Positions 8,872 through 18,402 are shown, counted from the stretch's first letter. The stretch is DNA of 64,000 bases from Anaerolineae bacterium (GCA_019637555.1 JAHBVK010000019.1:1-64000), one strand, 5' to 3'. The notes: a model not told the origin generated them from the letters alone. Numbers and translations are program-made.

Positions 8872-10767
8872 TTATCCCACGCCATCCGTCAATTGATTGG
8901 CGACCTTTTCCACTGCATCTCGATCAACCGTTTTCATCTGGAACAAGACGATAATCACGGTATCACCTTTGACAAGCGCACGTGTTACTAGCGTCTGATT
9001 GCTTGGCAAACCGAACTCGAACTGCTGCCAGTTGTCGCCGTCAGCGTCGGTGTAGGTCGTGGTTGTCTGTGGCTCCATCTGGAAGGTGGGATCGAACTGC
9101 TGCACCCATTTTAAGACGGTGATCAGCGCATCCTCATCCAGAGCAGTAGAACCGAGAATGATAGTACCTGCCGGATCGGTGATCTGGGTAAGCAAGAAGT
9201 TTTGCACCGTATTGATCACCAGATCGCTGGGAGCGGTCAGCGTGAACTTGCCCTGCGGATCGTCATAACTGATGGTCTGCGAATCCGATCCCTGTGGCAG
9301 CTTGCGAGCGACTTCAACGTCTCTACCGCCCACGCTTTGAGTCAGTGTGACTGTGCCATCGGCTGCGACATTGAAGGTGAATTGCAAGCCAACAATGGGC
9401 GGCGTATTACTGACGAATTTGCCATCCGCATAAGGCAGCAGCACCATCTCGACACTCTGTTCAGCGATGATCAACCACAACTCAGCTCCGCGCCTTTCAA
9501 CGCGGACGCCCAGCGGACCGCTGTAGCTGCCTAACAGTGGTTCGTAATCCTCCAGATTCGCCTTATAGCTGCGTGCTGCGTCAGCAATGCGCTTGCTTTC
9601 CTCAGGATCGTAGCCGGCTATTTCATTTAGATATTTGACGTTATCGCGCAGCGGCTTTAGACCTAATAGCAGATCAATCAATTGCAGCTTGATCGCCTCG
9701 GTAAGCAAGCCGTTACCGTCACTGTTAGAGAGCAAGACGATAGCGAGATCATCATCAGGCAGCAAAGTGATCTTACTGGCGTATCCAAAGATGCCTCCAT
9801 CGTGCTCGACCATGCGATGCTGACGATAGGTAATGTCGTACCACCCGAAGGCGTACATGCCATGCTCATAAAGTGTGGCATTAACTGGCATTTCGATCTG
9901 TCCGCGATGCATTTCCTCCATCAATGCTGGTGTCAGTAGATCATCACCATTACTCAATTGGAAGAGGGCATACGTCGCCATCTCATTAGCACTGGCGTTG
10001 ATCGAACCAGCCGGACCGACGGCGCCAAGATTGTTTTGATACGCCATCGGTGTTAGACCTTTTAGGATGTCGAAGCTGTGCGGTTGTGCCCAATCATTTG
10101 CCTTCTCAATATCGAGTGCGAAGCTGACGGACTTCATTCCTAATGGCTCGAAGATATGCTCGGTAATGAACTGCTCCCACGATTGCCCGGTTACCTTTTC
10201 GATCAGGTAACCAGCCAGCACGTAGTTTTGATTGTTGTACTGCCACAACTTTCCCGGTTCAGCAGTGAGATCAATGTTTGCCATTTCCGCGATGATTTGC
10301 TCTCGTGTTTTAGGGTCATCAAATACCCATTGATCGGCGCGCGGCAGCCCACTGCTATGACTGAGAACGTGGCGTAAGGTCAACGTTTGCGTGGCGTTAG
10401 CATCGGACAGCCTGAAGTCTGGCAAGTAGTTAATGATCGGCTTATCCAGATCGAGTTTTCCCTGCTTGACCAACTCCATGACGCCAAGCGCGGTGAATGA
10501 CTTGGTTACTGATGCCAGTGCGAATTGACTATCCGCGGTGACTGGATCATTGGTTGCGGTACTGCGTACTCCATAACCCTGTACATAGAGTGGCTTGCCG
10601 TCTTTGACGATAGCTAAGCCCACGCCCGGTACGTTGTACATCGCCATTGCCTCGCGTACGATCTTATCAATGGCGGCAGTATCGGTGCTCTCCGCACGTG
10701 ATGGTGCAATCGGCAGTGCTACAGTGAACAGAAACAAAACTAGCAGTAATCTCACAACGCGTGTCAT
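8872..10767 (-). CDS. Exported serine hydrolase, beta-lactamase/PBP4* (class C-like) family
   Basis: 631 residues from ATG 10767, which has GGGAG five bases upstream; a GTG 12 bases earlier overlaps that site and is less likely. A signal peptide is followed by a beta-lactamase-like domain (about 35-370) with the SxxK motif in ASVTKSF, the YxN motif in YNNQNYVLAG and HDGG in the KTG position. The C-terminal 260 residues are beta-rich and resemble the accessory domains of such esterases/peptidases. Real substrates in the family range from D-amino peptides to esters, so antibiotic resistance should not be inferred. It precedes the two-component genes on the same strand. Confidence 0.88.
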   Translation of the reverse strand: MTRVVRLLLVLFLFTVALPIAPSRAESTDTAAIDKIVREAMAMYNVPGVGLAIVKDGKPLYVQGYGVRSTATNDPVTADSQFALASVTKSFTALGVMELVKQGKLDLDKPIINYLPDFRLSDANATQTLTLRHVLSHSSGLPRADQWVFDDPKTREQIIAEMANIDLTAEPGKLWQYNNQNYVLAGYLIEKVTGQSWEQFITEHIFEPLGMKSVSFALDIEKANDWAQPHSFDILKGLTPMAYQNNLGAVGPAGSINASANEMATYALFQLSNGDDLLTPALMEEMHRGQIEMPVNATLYEHGMYAFGWYDITYRQHRMVEHDGGIFGYASKITLLPDDDLAIVLLSNSDGNGLLTEAIKLQLIDLLLGLKPLRDNVKYLNEIAGYDPEESKRIADAARSYKANLEDYEPLLGSYSGPLGVRVERRGAELWLIIAEQSVEMVLLPYADGKFVSNTPPIVGLQFTFNVAADGTVTLTQSVGGRDVEVARKLPQGSDSQTISYDDPQGKFTLTAPSDLVINTVQNFLLTQITDPAGTIILGSTALDEDALITVLKWVQQFDPTFQMEPQTTTTYTDADGDNWQQFEFGLPSNQTLVTRALVKGDTVIIVLFQMKTVDRDAVEKVANQLTDGVG

Positions 10768-10915
10768 AGCTTCTCCCACGGAGATTCGATTAGTTTTCGA
10801 TCATAAGCATAAGGTAAGCCGATTGAACGGAGTCGTTGAGATGTGAGATTCTTTCTCAACAATTTGTGGAGGACAGTCGATAAATGAGTTGAGAGTGGAG
10901 CTTGAGCGCTGCTAG

Positions 10916-11683
10916 CTAGCGATACGTCAGTACTGCTGTGCCCGCGTTTGGCACACTGGCACAGAGGTATCCGCCATCCGCTGAGGCGGGCAGTTGTTGG
11001 GCACTTCGTGGAGCGTTATTGGCATCCAGAAACAGGAATACGCCTTCGCCCAGCAAACATACTTGCATTGGTTCTGAAAAGCGGGTCACGGCGACGCCGC
11101 TGCCATTGAAGGCATATATTTCTACCGCCACCACCACTCCACGCTGCAACACCGACGCAATACCAATAGAATTCGGATCGGGCAGCGAACGGCAGAAGAT
11201 AGTTGCACCGGGAGCAGTAGCGCCAGAAGCTGAGGTGCGGATCAGAGTCGTCGTGGTGCCATCAACGTCGGGGCAGGAAGACAGCGGCGAACCGCCCACA
11301 TTGCCGGGTGTCAACACTGGTGTACTGCCTATGCCGCCGTCATCGGGAAACAAGGTGCGCGTATCGAAGGTGCTGAATGGCGGAGGCGTGCCAATACTCG
11401 TGGTTGGTAGACCAATTTGCGTCGGCGTTGGTGCTAATTGGATGGGTGTGATCGAAGCGAGGGCGAGAGGTGTCGGCGTGCCTAACGCAGTCATCGAGGT
11501 AGCGGTAATCGCTTGTGCAACGTCGGTAGCTTTGAGGGTAGGTGACGCCGCGGGCTTGTAACTATTTGAAACCAGCAGCAGCACCCCGCCCACGCAGTAG
11601 CAGGGTAGCAGAGTCAGGATTAGGATGATCAGCCCGAATCGTAGGCGATTTGTGCGCAGGCTCTCGAAAAATTGCCCATTCAT
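10916..11683 (-). CDS. Membrane-anchored stalked protein of unknown function
   Basis: 255 residues. One N-terminal membrane helix (about 16-40) is followed by a long Thr/Pro/Ala-rich stalk (about 45-115) and a C-terminal domain with several cysteines (SCPD, IFCRS, QVCLL, YLCAS) that may form disulphides outside the cell. It starts seven bases after the stop codon of the histidine kinase upstream, so the two are an operon and it may be the kinase's extracellular partner. No family recognised. Confidence 0.7.
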   Translation of the reverse strand: MNGQFFESLRTNRLRFGLIILILTLLPCYCVGGVLLLVSNSYKPAASPTLKATDVAQAITATSMTALGTPTPLALASITPIQLAPTPTQIGLPTTSIGTPPPFSTFDTRTLFPDDGGIGSTPVLTPGNVGGSPLSSCPDVDGTTTTLIRTSASGATAPGATIFCRSLPDPNSIGIASVLQRGVVVAVEIYAFNGSGVAVTRFSEPMQVCLLGEGVFLFLDANNAPRSAQQLPASADGGYLCASVPNAGTAVLTYR

Positions 11684-11690
11684 ACGCTGA

Positions 11691-12890
11691 TTATATCGCT
11701 AACGGCAGTACGAAGGAAAATTCGCTGCCTTCGCCGGGTGCGCTGCGTACTTCAATAGTCAGCCCCAAGCCATCAAGGATCAAGCGGACAATGGTCAGTC
11801 CGACACCAACGCCGCCGAATTTTTTGGTAGTTCCACTATCCACCTGATAGAACGCTTGGAAGATATTCTCTAATTGATCCGCCGGAATGCCGATACCATA
11901 ATCCCGTACCGTCACCCGGATTCCCTCTCGACGAAGCTGGACGTGCACATCCACGTAGCCACCATCGGGATCGAATTTCAGACCGTTATCGATCAACTGC
12001 TGTAGCACTTGCGCGATGCCGCTGCGATCTCCCATCACCGTTGGTAACTCCAGCGGCATGAATAAGCGTACGCGATCCACCTTCTTGCCGCTTTCCCAAC
12101 CGCGCTTGAGCTGCCGGATCGCCTGACTGATGGCATCAGCCACACCGAAGGCTTCATTCTTCAGGTTCATGGCGGCAGCTAACTGTGTGATGTTGCCGAC
12201 TACGCTCTCCATTCGCGCCGTAGCCTGAGCCGCGTAATTGACTAATCTACCGGGACCTTCCGTCGAAGGCGGAAAATCTTCACCAAGCATGGAGACTGCG
12301 GATTTCACCTGAAGCAGTGGGGTTCGTAGTTCGTGAGATACAGTGGAGACGATGCTATCCTTCAGCACCGAGAACTCTTTCGCCTTATTCAGAGCGCGCT
12401 CTAGCTCCTTATTTTGTGCCTCTAGCTGACGCTCCAGACCGAGATTATCTCGCACTAAGCGGCGACGTGTGTACCGACTGCGCAGCGCCAGCGCCAGCCT
12501 TGCGATCAACTCCGCTTCATTGATCGGCTGCACCAGAAAGTCATCCACGCCAGCATCAAAACCTCCCCAGTTGGGCGGTGGCGGCGCGTTTAATACCGTG
12601 ATAGCTAAGGGCGGGTCTTCATCTGCTTTGAGCTGCTGGCAGAAATGGAGGATAGCGGGACTAGCGCCAACTAATAGAATTAAGTCGGGTTGCGCAGCAA
12701 GGACAGCTTCGTGCAAGCGTTTGACATTCAAGGAAGCAGCACGCACCTCATAAGGTGATCGCTGCAACACATCACGCAGTGCATTGACTGACGCAGGGTC
12801 GCCGCGATCATCAATCATCACGACCATTCCCGTAGGAACGTCTGCTTGTAACTGCGTTTTGGTCATCCCTTGCCCCCACCTCGCATCCAC
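11691..12890 (-). CDS. Histidine kinase with degenerate N-terminal receiver domain
   Basis: 399 residues (391 if ATG 12866 is used). Residues about 20-140 look like a CheY-type receiver: the acidic pair is kept in VMIDDRGD, but the phospho-acceptor position reads DLILLVGASP where DLILLD is usual, and the lysine-proline motif reads VQPINE. It is therefore a pseudo-receiver. A coiled-coil linker follows, then HisKA with His in STVSHELRTPL, and HATPase_c with LIDNGLKFD, DYGIGIP and GVGVGL. There is no membrane segment, so it is a soluble kinase. Its output regulator is not in the window. Confidence 0.9.
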   Translation of the reverse strand: MDARWGQGMTKTQLQADVPTGMVVMIDDRGDPASVNALRDVLQRSPYEVRAASLNVKRLHEAVLAAQPDLILLVGASPAILHFCQQLKADEDPPLAITVLNAPPPPNWGGFDAGVDDFLVQPINEAELIARLALALRSRYTRRRLVRDNLGLERQLEAQNKELERALNKAKEFSVLKDSIVSTVSHELRTPLLQVKSAVSMLGEDFPPSTEGPGRLVNYAAQATARMESVVGNITQLAAAMNLKNEAFGVADAISQAIRQLKRGWESGKKVDRVRLFMPLELPTVMGDRSGIAQVLQQLIDNGLKFDPDGGYVDVHVQLRREGIRVTVRDYGIGIPADQLENIFQAFYQVDSGTTKKFGGVGVGLTIVRLILDGLGLTIEVRSAPGEGSEFSFVLPLAI

Positions 12891-13180
12891 GTATTGTACA
12901 ACGGGTTAGGGGCAAAGAAAAAACAATCCACTAACACAAGGTTAAATCTAGCAGTGTCATCGCAGGCAAAACGTACAGAACATTTGTGCTAAAATGCCAC
13001 TGTTACTTCTATGCTTGCTTTTCGTATGATCCATTAAAAGAGCTAGATATTTCCTCTTTTCTCATTCTCAAAGAAGTCAACCCACATAATTTAGGTCTTT
13101 TTTGAGATCAGGCGAGGCAAACTAGTAATTTGGAGTGTAGGGTTTCGAGTAAAAACCTTACTCAACAAATGGAGGTTGTA
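12891..13180. other. Intergenic region between divergent genes
   Basis: No gene found. It must hold the divergent promoters of the histidine kinase and the eRF1-like gene; the -10-like TAAAAT (12990-12995) and TATGAT (13025-13030) lack clear -35 partners. A 6-bp hairpin (13147-13152 with 13158-13163) sits just before the ribosome binding site at 13171. Confidence 0.5.
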
Positions 13181-14260
13181 ATGCTTAATTTGCAGGATGT
13201 TCGTGATCTTTTGGAACAGGTGAAAGAGCCAGCACTCTCGCTGTACCTCAACATCGACCCGGCGGTTGCCGAAAATCAGGCGACTACCCCAGCGTGGAGG
13301 ATTTGGCTAAAAAATGCCCTAAGGAACAAAGCCAACGAGTTGAGCGACTTGGAGGCATCCTCGTGGAAGCAGATGGTAGCCCGGCTTGAGGCATACCTGA
13401 ATCAATATCGCCCGACGAGTAAGGGCGTGGCGTTGTTCATCACCGCAGACGAATTACGCGACTACGAGGTTCCGCTATCCCTTGAAAACCGGATCGAAGT
13501 CGGCGCGCCCTTCGTCACGCCATTGCTGTGGCTGCTCGATGAGTACGAACCCTACGTGATTGCGCTCATCGATCAGGAACAAGCACATTTCTTTACCGCA
13601 TTTCTGGGTCAAGTTGGTCAGCAAGATCAGCTTGAGCTAGACATTGCGGACTACGACTGGGGCGAAAAAACACTCAGCCGCATTCGTACTTCTGGCGCAG
13701 GTGGGATTGCCAGTCAGGGTAGTAACCGCGATGCCTTTGAAGCGATGTTGGATGAGCACCGCGCCCGCTACTATCGAGAAGTAGCGGCACATATCGAGGA
13801 GCTATGCCAGCGGCACGAAGCCAGACGCATCATCTTGGGTGGAAGTGAGGCTTCTGCCCACGCTGTCCAGCGTCTGATGCCCGAACAGGTTGCCAACAAA
13901 GTAATTGCAATGCTGCCTGTCCCGCTGAAGCTCAGTCCCACCGAGATTTTGGCTCGTGTTTTGCCACGTGCCCTTGAATATGAACGCCAGCAAGAGCAAG
14001 AGCTGGTCAATGAAGTGATCAATCTGGCGAAATCGGAAGGGCGGGGTGCGCTTGGTAAGAATTCGGTGCTGGCGGCGCTGGAACAGCAGCGCGTAGAAAT
14101 GCTGATCGTTCCGTATCCGGTTGAGAATGAAGCACTGGCAGCGGAACTGCCGCTGAAAGCACTGGCTTCTAGCAGCGTCATAGAATTGGTACATGGTGAA
14201 GCCGCTGATCGTCTAAACGAAGAAGGCGGCTTGGCGGCAAGACTCTACTATGCGGTGTAA
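13181..14260 (+). CDS. Bacterial eRF1-like (baeRF family) protein
   Basis: 359 residues from ATG 13181, which has GGAGG five bases upstream; the open frame extends to a TTG at 13130 without a comparable site. The opening DVRDLLEQ followed by SLYLNI, and the middle RARYYREV and RRIILGGSE, match the pattern of bacterial homologues of archaeo-eukaryotic release factor domains 2 and 3, a group proposed to act on ribosomes in rescue or quality control. I do not see a GGQ release motif; the nearest is SGAGGIASQG, so hydrolytic activity is uncertain. It is followed within 37 bases by an HPF-like gene, which supports a role at the ribosome. Confidence 0.72.
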   Translation: MLNLQDVRDLLEQVKEPALSLYLNIDPAVAENQATTPAWRIWLKNALRNKANELSDLEASSWKQMVARLEAYLNQYRPTSKGVALFITADELRDYEVPLSLENRIEVGAPFVTPLLWLLDEYEPYVIALIDQEQAHFFTAFLGQVGQQDQLELDIADYDWGEKTLSRIRTSGAGGIASQGSNRDAFEAMLDEHRARYYREVAAHIEELCQRHEARRIILGGSEASAHAVQRLMPEQVANKVIAMLPVPLKLSPTEILARVLPRALEYERQQEQELVNEVINLAKSEGRGALGKNSVLAALEQQRVEMLIVPYPVENEALAAELPLKALASSSVIELVHGEAADRLNEEGGLAARLYYAV

Positions 14261-14297
14261 ATAACGCTTCGAGTAGCAACTGAGATTGGAGCTTACT

Positions 14298-14627
14298 GTG
14301 GCAGAATTGCTGTTTCCTGTTGAGTTTCACAACGAAATTCCAGAAACCCCCGAAAATTTGTTGCCATTGCAGCAAGAAGTGGAAACACATCTGGCGAAAT
14401 TGGCACAAGGTAATGATGACATTTCCAACGTAATCGTAAATGTCAAGCGACCCGCACAAGGACGGAACACACCTTACGTGCACGAAATCACTATCATGGT
14501 CTATATGGATGGCGAGAACGTTGTGGTTAACGAGAAGGGTGAACTTCTAGATGGCACTCTCCGTAAAGCACTCGACGTGATGGATCGTCAAGTCCGAACA
14601 CAGCGGGAGAAGCGGCGTGGACTGTAG
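14298..14627 (+). CDS. HPF/RaiA-like ribosome-associated protein (putative)
   Basis: 109 residues from GTG 14298, preceded by GGAG at six bases; an in-frame TTG at 14286 is less likely because it precedes that site. The layout (FHNEIP, a helix VETHLAKLA, a strand VIVNVKRP, a strand HEITIMVYM and a C-terminal helix ALDVMDRQVRTQREKRR) resembles the single-domain hibernation-promoting factor/sigma54-modulation fold, although sequence identity looks low. Its position directly after the eRF1-like gene suggests both act on idle or stalled ribosomes. It could also be an unrelated small alpha/beta protein. Confidence 0.55.
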   Translation: MAELLFPVEFHNEIPETPENLLPLQQEVETHLAKLAQGNDDISNVIVNVKRPAQGRNTPYVHEITIMVYMDGENVVVNEKGELLDGTLRKALDVMDRQVRTQREKRRGL

Positions 14628-14680
14628 CGCCTAGATTCGCGATACTCGCAAGTCTGTGCCAACAGACGAGAGAAAAGCCG

Positions 14681-14737
14681 CGAGTGATGAGTCAATATGG
14701 TGACAGTAAACTAGTCGCAATGTAGTCTCATCACTCG
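14681..14737 (+). terminator. Likely terminator hairpin after the HPF-like gene
   Basis: CGAGTGATGAG (14681-14691) and CTCATCACTCG (14727-14737) are a perfect 11-bp inverted repeat with a 35-nt loop, starting 53 bases after the stop. The following TTCTGG gives only a weak T tract, so it may end transcription inefficiently or mainly protect the 3' end. Confidence 0.5.
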
Positions 14738-14795
14738 TTCTGGTCTGCGGATTAGTAAGCAAATATACATTCTATAAGAATCACCCCGATTTTTG

Positions 14796-14824
14796 TTGAC
14801 ACCTTGAATCAACAATCGTATAAT
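14796..14824 (+). promoter_or_regulatory. Perfect consensus sigma70 promoter of the men operon
   Basis: TTGACA (14796-14801) and TATAAT (14819-14824) with exactly 17 bases between them. Transcription would start near 14831, giving a leader of about 90 nt before menF. It is the best promoter match in the window and implies strong basal expression unless repressed. Confidence 0.9.
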
Positions 14825-14832
14825 ACATTCAG

Positions 14833-14879
14833 AAAGTTCTGAAAGTCACAAACGATCATTCTAGCAACACCAGAACTTT
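14833..14879 (+). repeat. Inverted repeat in the men operon leader
   Basis: AAAGTTCTG (14833-14841) and CAGAACTTT (14871-14879) are a perfect 9-bp inverted repeat starting at the predicted +1. As RNA it would form a hairpin with a 29-nt loop 41 bases before the menF start; as DNA it could be a repressor site just downstream of the strong promoter. Confidence 0.55.
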
Positions 14880-14920
14880 TATACTGATAAACGCTGCGCT
14901 ACCGACAATGCGAGGAGCCA

Positions 14921-16420
14921 ATGGACGTAACTACCGTCCAACATCTACCGCTTACAACCGATCTTTCAACCTTAATCCGCAACGCGGCGGAGGAAGCTGC
15001 AAGGAGAGGGCGGGCGGTTGTTGCCTCGCTGGTACATTCGGTTAAGGCGCAAGCAGCACTTTCGATGTTCCGCCGGGCGCATTCGGTGGTCAGCCAGCGC
15101 TTCTTTTATGCGCGACCAAGTGAGAAGTTCGTACTCACCGGTTTTGGATCAGCGTCTGTCATCACCAGCGTTGGGACTGCGCGGTTCCGACAAGCCGCAA
15201 CTGTCCGGCGCGAACTGCTGATAGGCGCATGTTTAGAGGGCGTGCGCGGGTTGTCGGGCGTAGGTCCTCTATTTTTTGGTGGCTTCGGATTCGATCCACT
15301 GAACAACGATCAGGACCGCTCGTTGTGGGCTGGCTTCCCGGATGGTCGTCTGGTGATGCCGCGAGTGCTCTACACGCAGCGCGACGATAACGCCTACGTC
15401 ACATTCAATCTGCTGGTCGAGGCAGATTGCGATCCTGAGGCGGAAGCCGCTGAGTTAGTGGGCTTGTGGCAGGAAGTCGCCTTTGGGAGCGATGACGCGG
15501 AGTTGACGCCGCCGCCAACAACAGTGGAAGTGCATGAGTTGCGCCCCGCTGCCGACTGGAAAGCAGATGTCGCGCAGGCGGCGGCGACTATTCGTCTACA
15601 TCACAACGAACTGGAGAAAGTGGTGCTGGCGCGGGCAGTACAAGCGCAAGCAGATCGCCCCTTCGATGTGACGGAAGCACTCGGACGCTTGATCGCCGAG
15701 TATCCGGATACACACATATTCGCCATTGAGCACGCAGATCACATTTTCCTTGCGGCGACTCCGGAACGGCTAGTGCGCTTACATCGCGGTCAACTGCTGA
15801 CCATGAGCCTCGCCGGATCGATGCGTCGCGGCAAAACCGAAGCCGAGGATGAAGCGTTAGCGACTTCACTGCTGCGCAGCACTAAAGATCGCCACGAACA
15901 TGCTATTGTGGTGCAAGAGATTGCAGCCGGACTGCGTGATCTGGTCGATGGGTTAACCATCCCCGCTGATCCATCAATTTTGCGTCTGAAGAATGTGCAG
16001 CACCTGTGCACGCCGATCACGGGCTATCTGATCGAGGATTACTCACTGTTGGACGTGGTGGAGCGTCTGCATCCAACCCCCGCGGTGGGCGGACGTCCGC
16101 GCGAAGCTGCACTCTCCTTAATCCGCGAACTCGAGAAAATGGATCGTGGTTGGTATGCCGCTCCTGTCGGCTGGATTGATGGTAAGGGAGACGGTGAGTT
16201 CGTGGTTGCGCTGCGTTCGGCGCTGCTGCATCAGAATGAAGCCATTTTGTTTGCTGGATGTGGCATCATGGGCGACTCCGATTCGGAGCACGAATATGCC
16301 GAATCCAACCTCAAGCTGCGTCCGATGTTGAGCGCCCTCACCCGATCAACGCTAACGGCAACACAGATAATGCCCAATATTTCTATACAATCTCCACGAA
16401 AAAGTGAGACGGATGTTTGA
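14921..16420 (+). CDS. menF: Isochorismate synthase
   Basis: MenF converts chorismate to isochorismate, the first committed step of menaquinone synthesis. The 499-residue protein carries the chorismate-binding fold in its C-terminal half: AATPERLV, SLAGSMRRG, LHPTPAVGG, GWYAAPVGWID and AGCGIM. The catalytic base region is KVVLARAV. The ATG follows a GAGGA site. It opens the menF-menD-menH-menB cluster, which favours menaquinone over siderophore or salicylate synthesis. Confidence 0.95.
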   Translation: MDVTTVQHLPLTTDLSTLIRNAAEEAARRGRAVVASLVHSVKAQAALSMFRRAHSVVSQRFFYARPSEKFVLTGFGSASVITSVGTARFRQAATVRRELLIGACLEGVRGLSGVGPLFFGGFGFDPLNNDQDRSLWAGFPDGRLVMPRVLYTQRDDNAYVTFNLLVEADCDPEAEAAELVGLWQEVAFGSDDAELTPPPTTVEVHELRPAADWKADVAQAAATIRLHHNELEKVVLARAVQAQADRPFDVTEALGRLIAEYPDTHIFAIEHADHIFLAATPERLVRLHRGQLLTMSLAGSMRRGKTEAEDEALATSLLRSTKDRHEHAIVVQEIAAGLRDLVDGLTIPADPSILRLKNVQHLCTPITGYLIEDYSLLDVVERLHPTPAVGGRPREAALSLIRELEKMDRGWYAAPVGWIDGKGDGEFVVALRSALLHQNEAILFAGCGIMGDSDSEHEYAESNLKLRPMLSALTRSTLTATQIMPNISIQSPRKSETDV

Positions 16421-16553
16421 TCCGACAGGCATAGCTCTGCTAAGATCAGATTATGTCTGATCTGCATCCATCTCCAACCAACTTACGAGTTATTACCTTG
16501 AGTTACGATTCGATTGTTTTTTCGTCACTCATTACTCGTGGTTCCAGATCATC

Positions 16554-18383
16554 ATGAAGACCGAACAAGCAACCTTCTATTACGTCGGCGCATTTATCGA
16601 TGAACTGGCGCGTTGCGGATTGCGCCACGTCGTCGTATGTCCTGGATCGCGGTCAACTCCGCTGGCGCTGATGTTCGCTCGTCGCTATGCCGAACAGCAA
16701 GATATTCGCCTATGGATGCATGTTGATGAGCGCTCCGCTGCTTTTTTTGCATTGGGGATGGCAAAGTACAGCGGGCAAGCAGTGGCGCTGGTATGCACGT
16801 CCGGTACTGCTGCCGCCAACTTCATGCCCGCCGTTGTAGAAGCGCATTATGCCCGTGTTCCCTTACTTGTGCTGACGGCGGATCGTCCACCCGAACTACG
16901 CGAGATCGGTGCACCGCAGACGATTGATCAGGGACGCTTGTATGGCGCCCATGCCAAATGGTATGCCGAACTGCCGATCCCCGAAGCCAGCGCCGATATG
17001 CTGCGCTACGTTCGGGCAACCGCAAACCGCGCTGTCGCCGAAGCGGTGGGATCACCTGCTGGTCCGGTACATCTGAACTTTCCCTTCCGCGAACCTCTTG
17101 TGCCGCTACCTAGTGACGATCCGATCTTCGAACCGCGCGCTGACTTCCAGCCATATACGCAAACAACTTCGGGATCGCGTTCACTTAACTTCGAGCAGAT
17201 CAACCAAATCGCAGAGATCGTTACCAGCAACGCCGAAGGAATCATCGTCTGCGGCGCAGAATACCGCCATGATCCGCAATTTGCTTCGGCGGTGGTGGCG
17301 CTGGCGGGGAAGCTCGGCTTTCCTATCCTCGCCGATCCGTTATCAAACGTGCGCTGTGGTACGCATCCGCGCGATCAGGTGATCGATGCTTATGACGCAT
17401 TCCTACGTGATCCCGCCATCGTAGATCACTTGAAGCCAGAGTTAGCGATCCGCTTCGGTGCGATGCCAACCTCGAAACCGCTGCTGCAATTCCTGCAAAA
17501 ACACAGTAACGCCGCGCATATCGTCGTTGACGGCGGTGGTGCGTGGAACGATCCTGCGCTGCGGGCAACACACATGATCCACGCGGATAGCCGCAGCTTC
17601 TGCGAGGCACTGATCGCACTGCCGACGATTAGTAGTTTGTCCGCTCAAGAGCGTAACAAATACTGGCTATCGCTGTGGCAGGATATAGATCAGCGTACGC
17701 GCCGGGCAATAGAGTTGAAGTTGGACAATTTTGAGGAGCCGTTTGAAGGGACGGTCTTTGCCACTTTGAGTGGTTTGCTGCCCGATAATACGGTAGTCTT
17801 TGCCAGCAGTAGTATGCCCGTGCGCGATCTGGATACCTTCTTCGACAGCCGTAAGCAGAATATTCGCTTTCTCGCGAATCGCGGCGCGAATGGCATCGAT
17901 GGTGTGGTTTCTACCGCGCTGGGAGTGAGTGCTGTCAGCGAGATACCCGTTGTTTTAGTGATTGGTGATCTGGCGCTGTATCACGATATGAACGGGCTAC
18001 TTGCTGCAACTTTGCACAAGCTCAATTTAGTGATCATAGTGATCAATAATGATGGTGGTGGTATATTCTCCTTTCTACCACAAGCCGCGCATCCGGAGCA
18101 TTTTGAGCGGCTCTTCGGGACACCACATGGTTTAGATTTCGCTCATGTGGCTGCCCTATACAGCGCGGACTATCAACAACCGAAAGATTGGCAACATTTT
18201 CGCAACGCCGTAACCCACTGTTTAGGTGCATCGGCGGGGGACAAAAATACAAAAAGTACGGGGCTGAACATTATTGAAGTGCGGACGAACCGCGAAACCA
18301 ACGTAAGTCTACATCGTCAAGTTTGGGCGGCGGTATCCGGGGAATTCGCCAAAGTCAGCGAATCCTCCAATCCCACGTCCTGA
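16554..18383 (+). CDS. menD: 2-succinyl-5-enolpyruvyl-6-hydroxy-3-cyclohexene-1-carboxylate synthase
   Basis: MenD is the thiamine-diphosphate enzyme joining isochorismate with 2-oxoglutarate. The 609-residue protein has the N-terminal PYR-domain signature VVCPGSRSTPLAL, with the catalytic Glu region HVDERSAAFFALG, and the C-terminal ThDP/Mg motif GDLALYHDMNGL followed by INNDGGGIFSFLPQ, all diagnostic of MenD. A 133-base gap with no gene separates it from menF; no clear Shine-Dalgarno is seen. menH follows after 19 bases. Confidence 0.96.
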   Translation: MKTEQATFYYVGAFIDELARCGLRHVVVCPGSRSTPLALMFARRYAEQQDIRLWMHVDERSAAFFALGMAKYSGQAVALVCTSGTAAANFMPAVVEAHYARVPLLVLTADRPPELREIGAPQTIDQGRLYGAHAKWYAELPIPEASADMLRYVRATANRAVAEAVGSPAGPVHLNFPFREPLVPLPSDDPIFEPRADFQPYTQTTSGSRSLNFEQINQIAEIVTSNAEGIIVCGAEYRHDPQFASAVVALAGKLGFPILADPLSNVRCGTHPRDQVIDAYDAFLRDPAIVDHLKPELAIRFGAMPTSKPLLQFLQKHSNAAHIVVDGGGAWNDPALRATHMIHADSRSFCEALIALPTISSLSAQERNKYWLSLWQDIDQRTRRAIELKLDNFEEPFEGTVFATLSGLLPDNTVVFASSSMPVRDLDTFFDSRKQNIRFLANRGANGIDGVVSTALGVSAVSEIPVVLVIGDLALYHDMNGLLAATLHKLNLVIIVINNDGGGIFSFLPQAAHPEHFERLFGTPHGLDFAHVAALYSADYQQPKDWQHFRNAVTHCLGASAGDKNTKSTGLNIIEVRTNRETNVSLHRQVWAAVSGEFAKVSESSNPTS

Positions 18384-18402
18384 TTTGTGAGAGGGTTAAC
18401 TC

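Noticed and set aside
8872-10767. Antibiotic resistance beta-lactamase
   Set aside because: The active-site motifs are those of the broad class C/PBP4*/esterase family, with a long extra C-terminal domain and a HDGG motif; resistance cannot be inferred.
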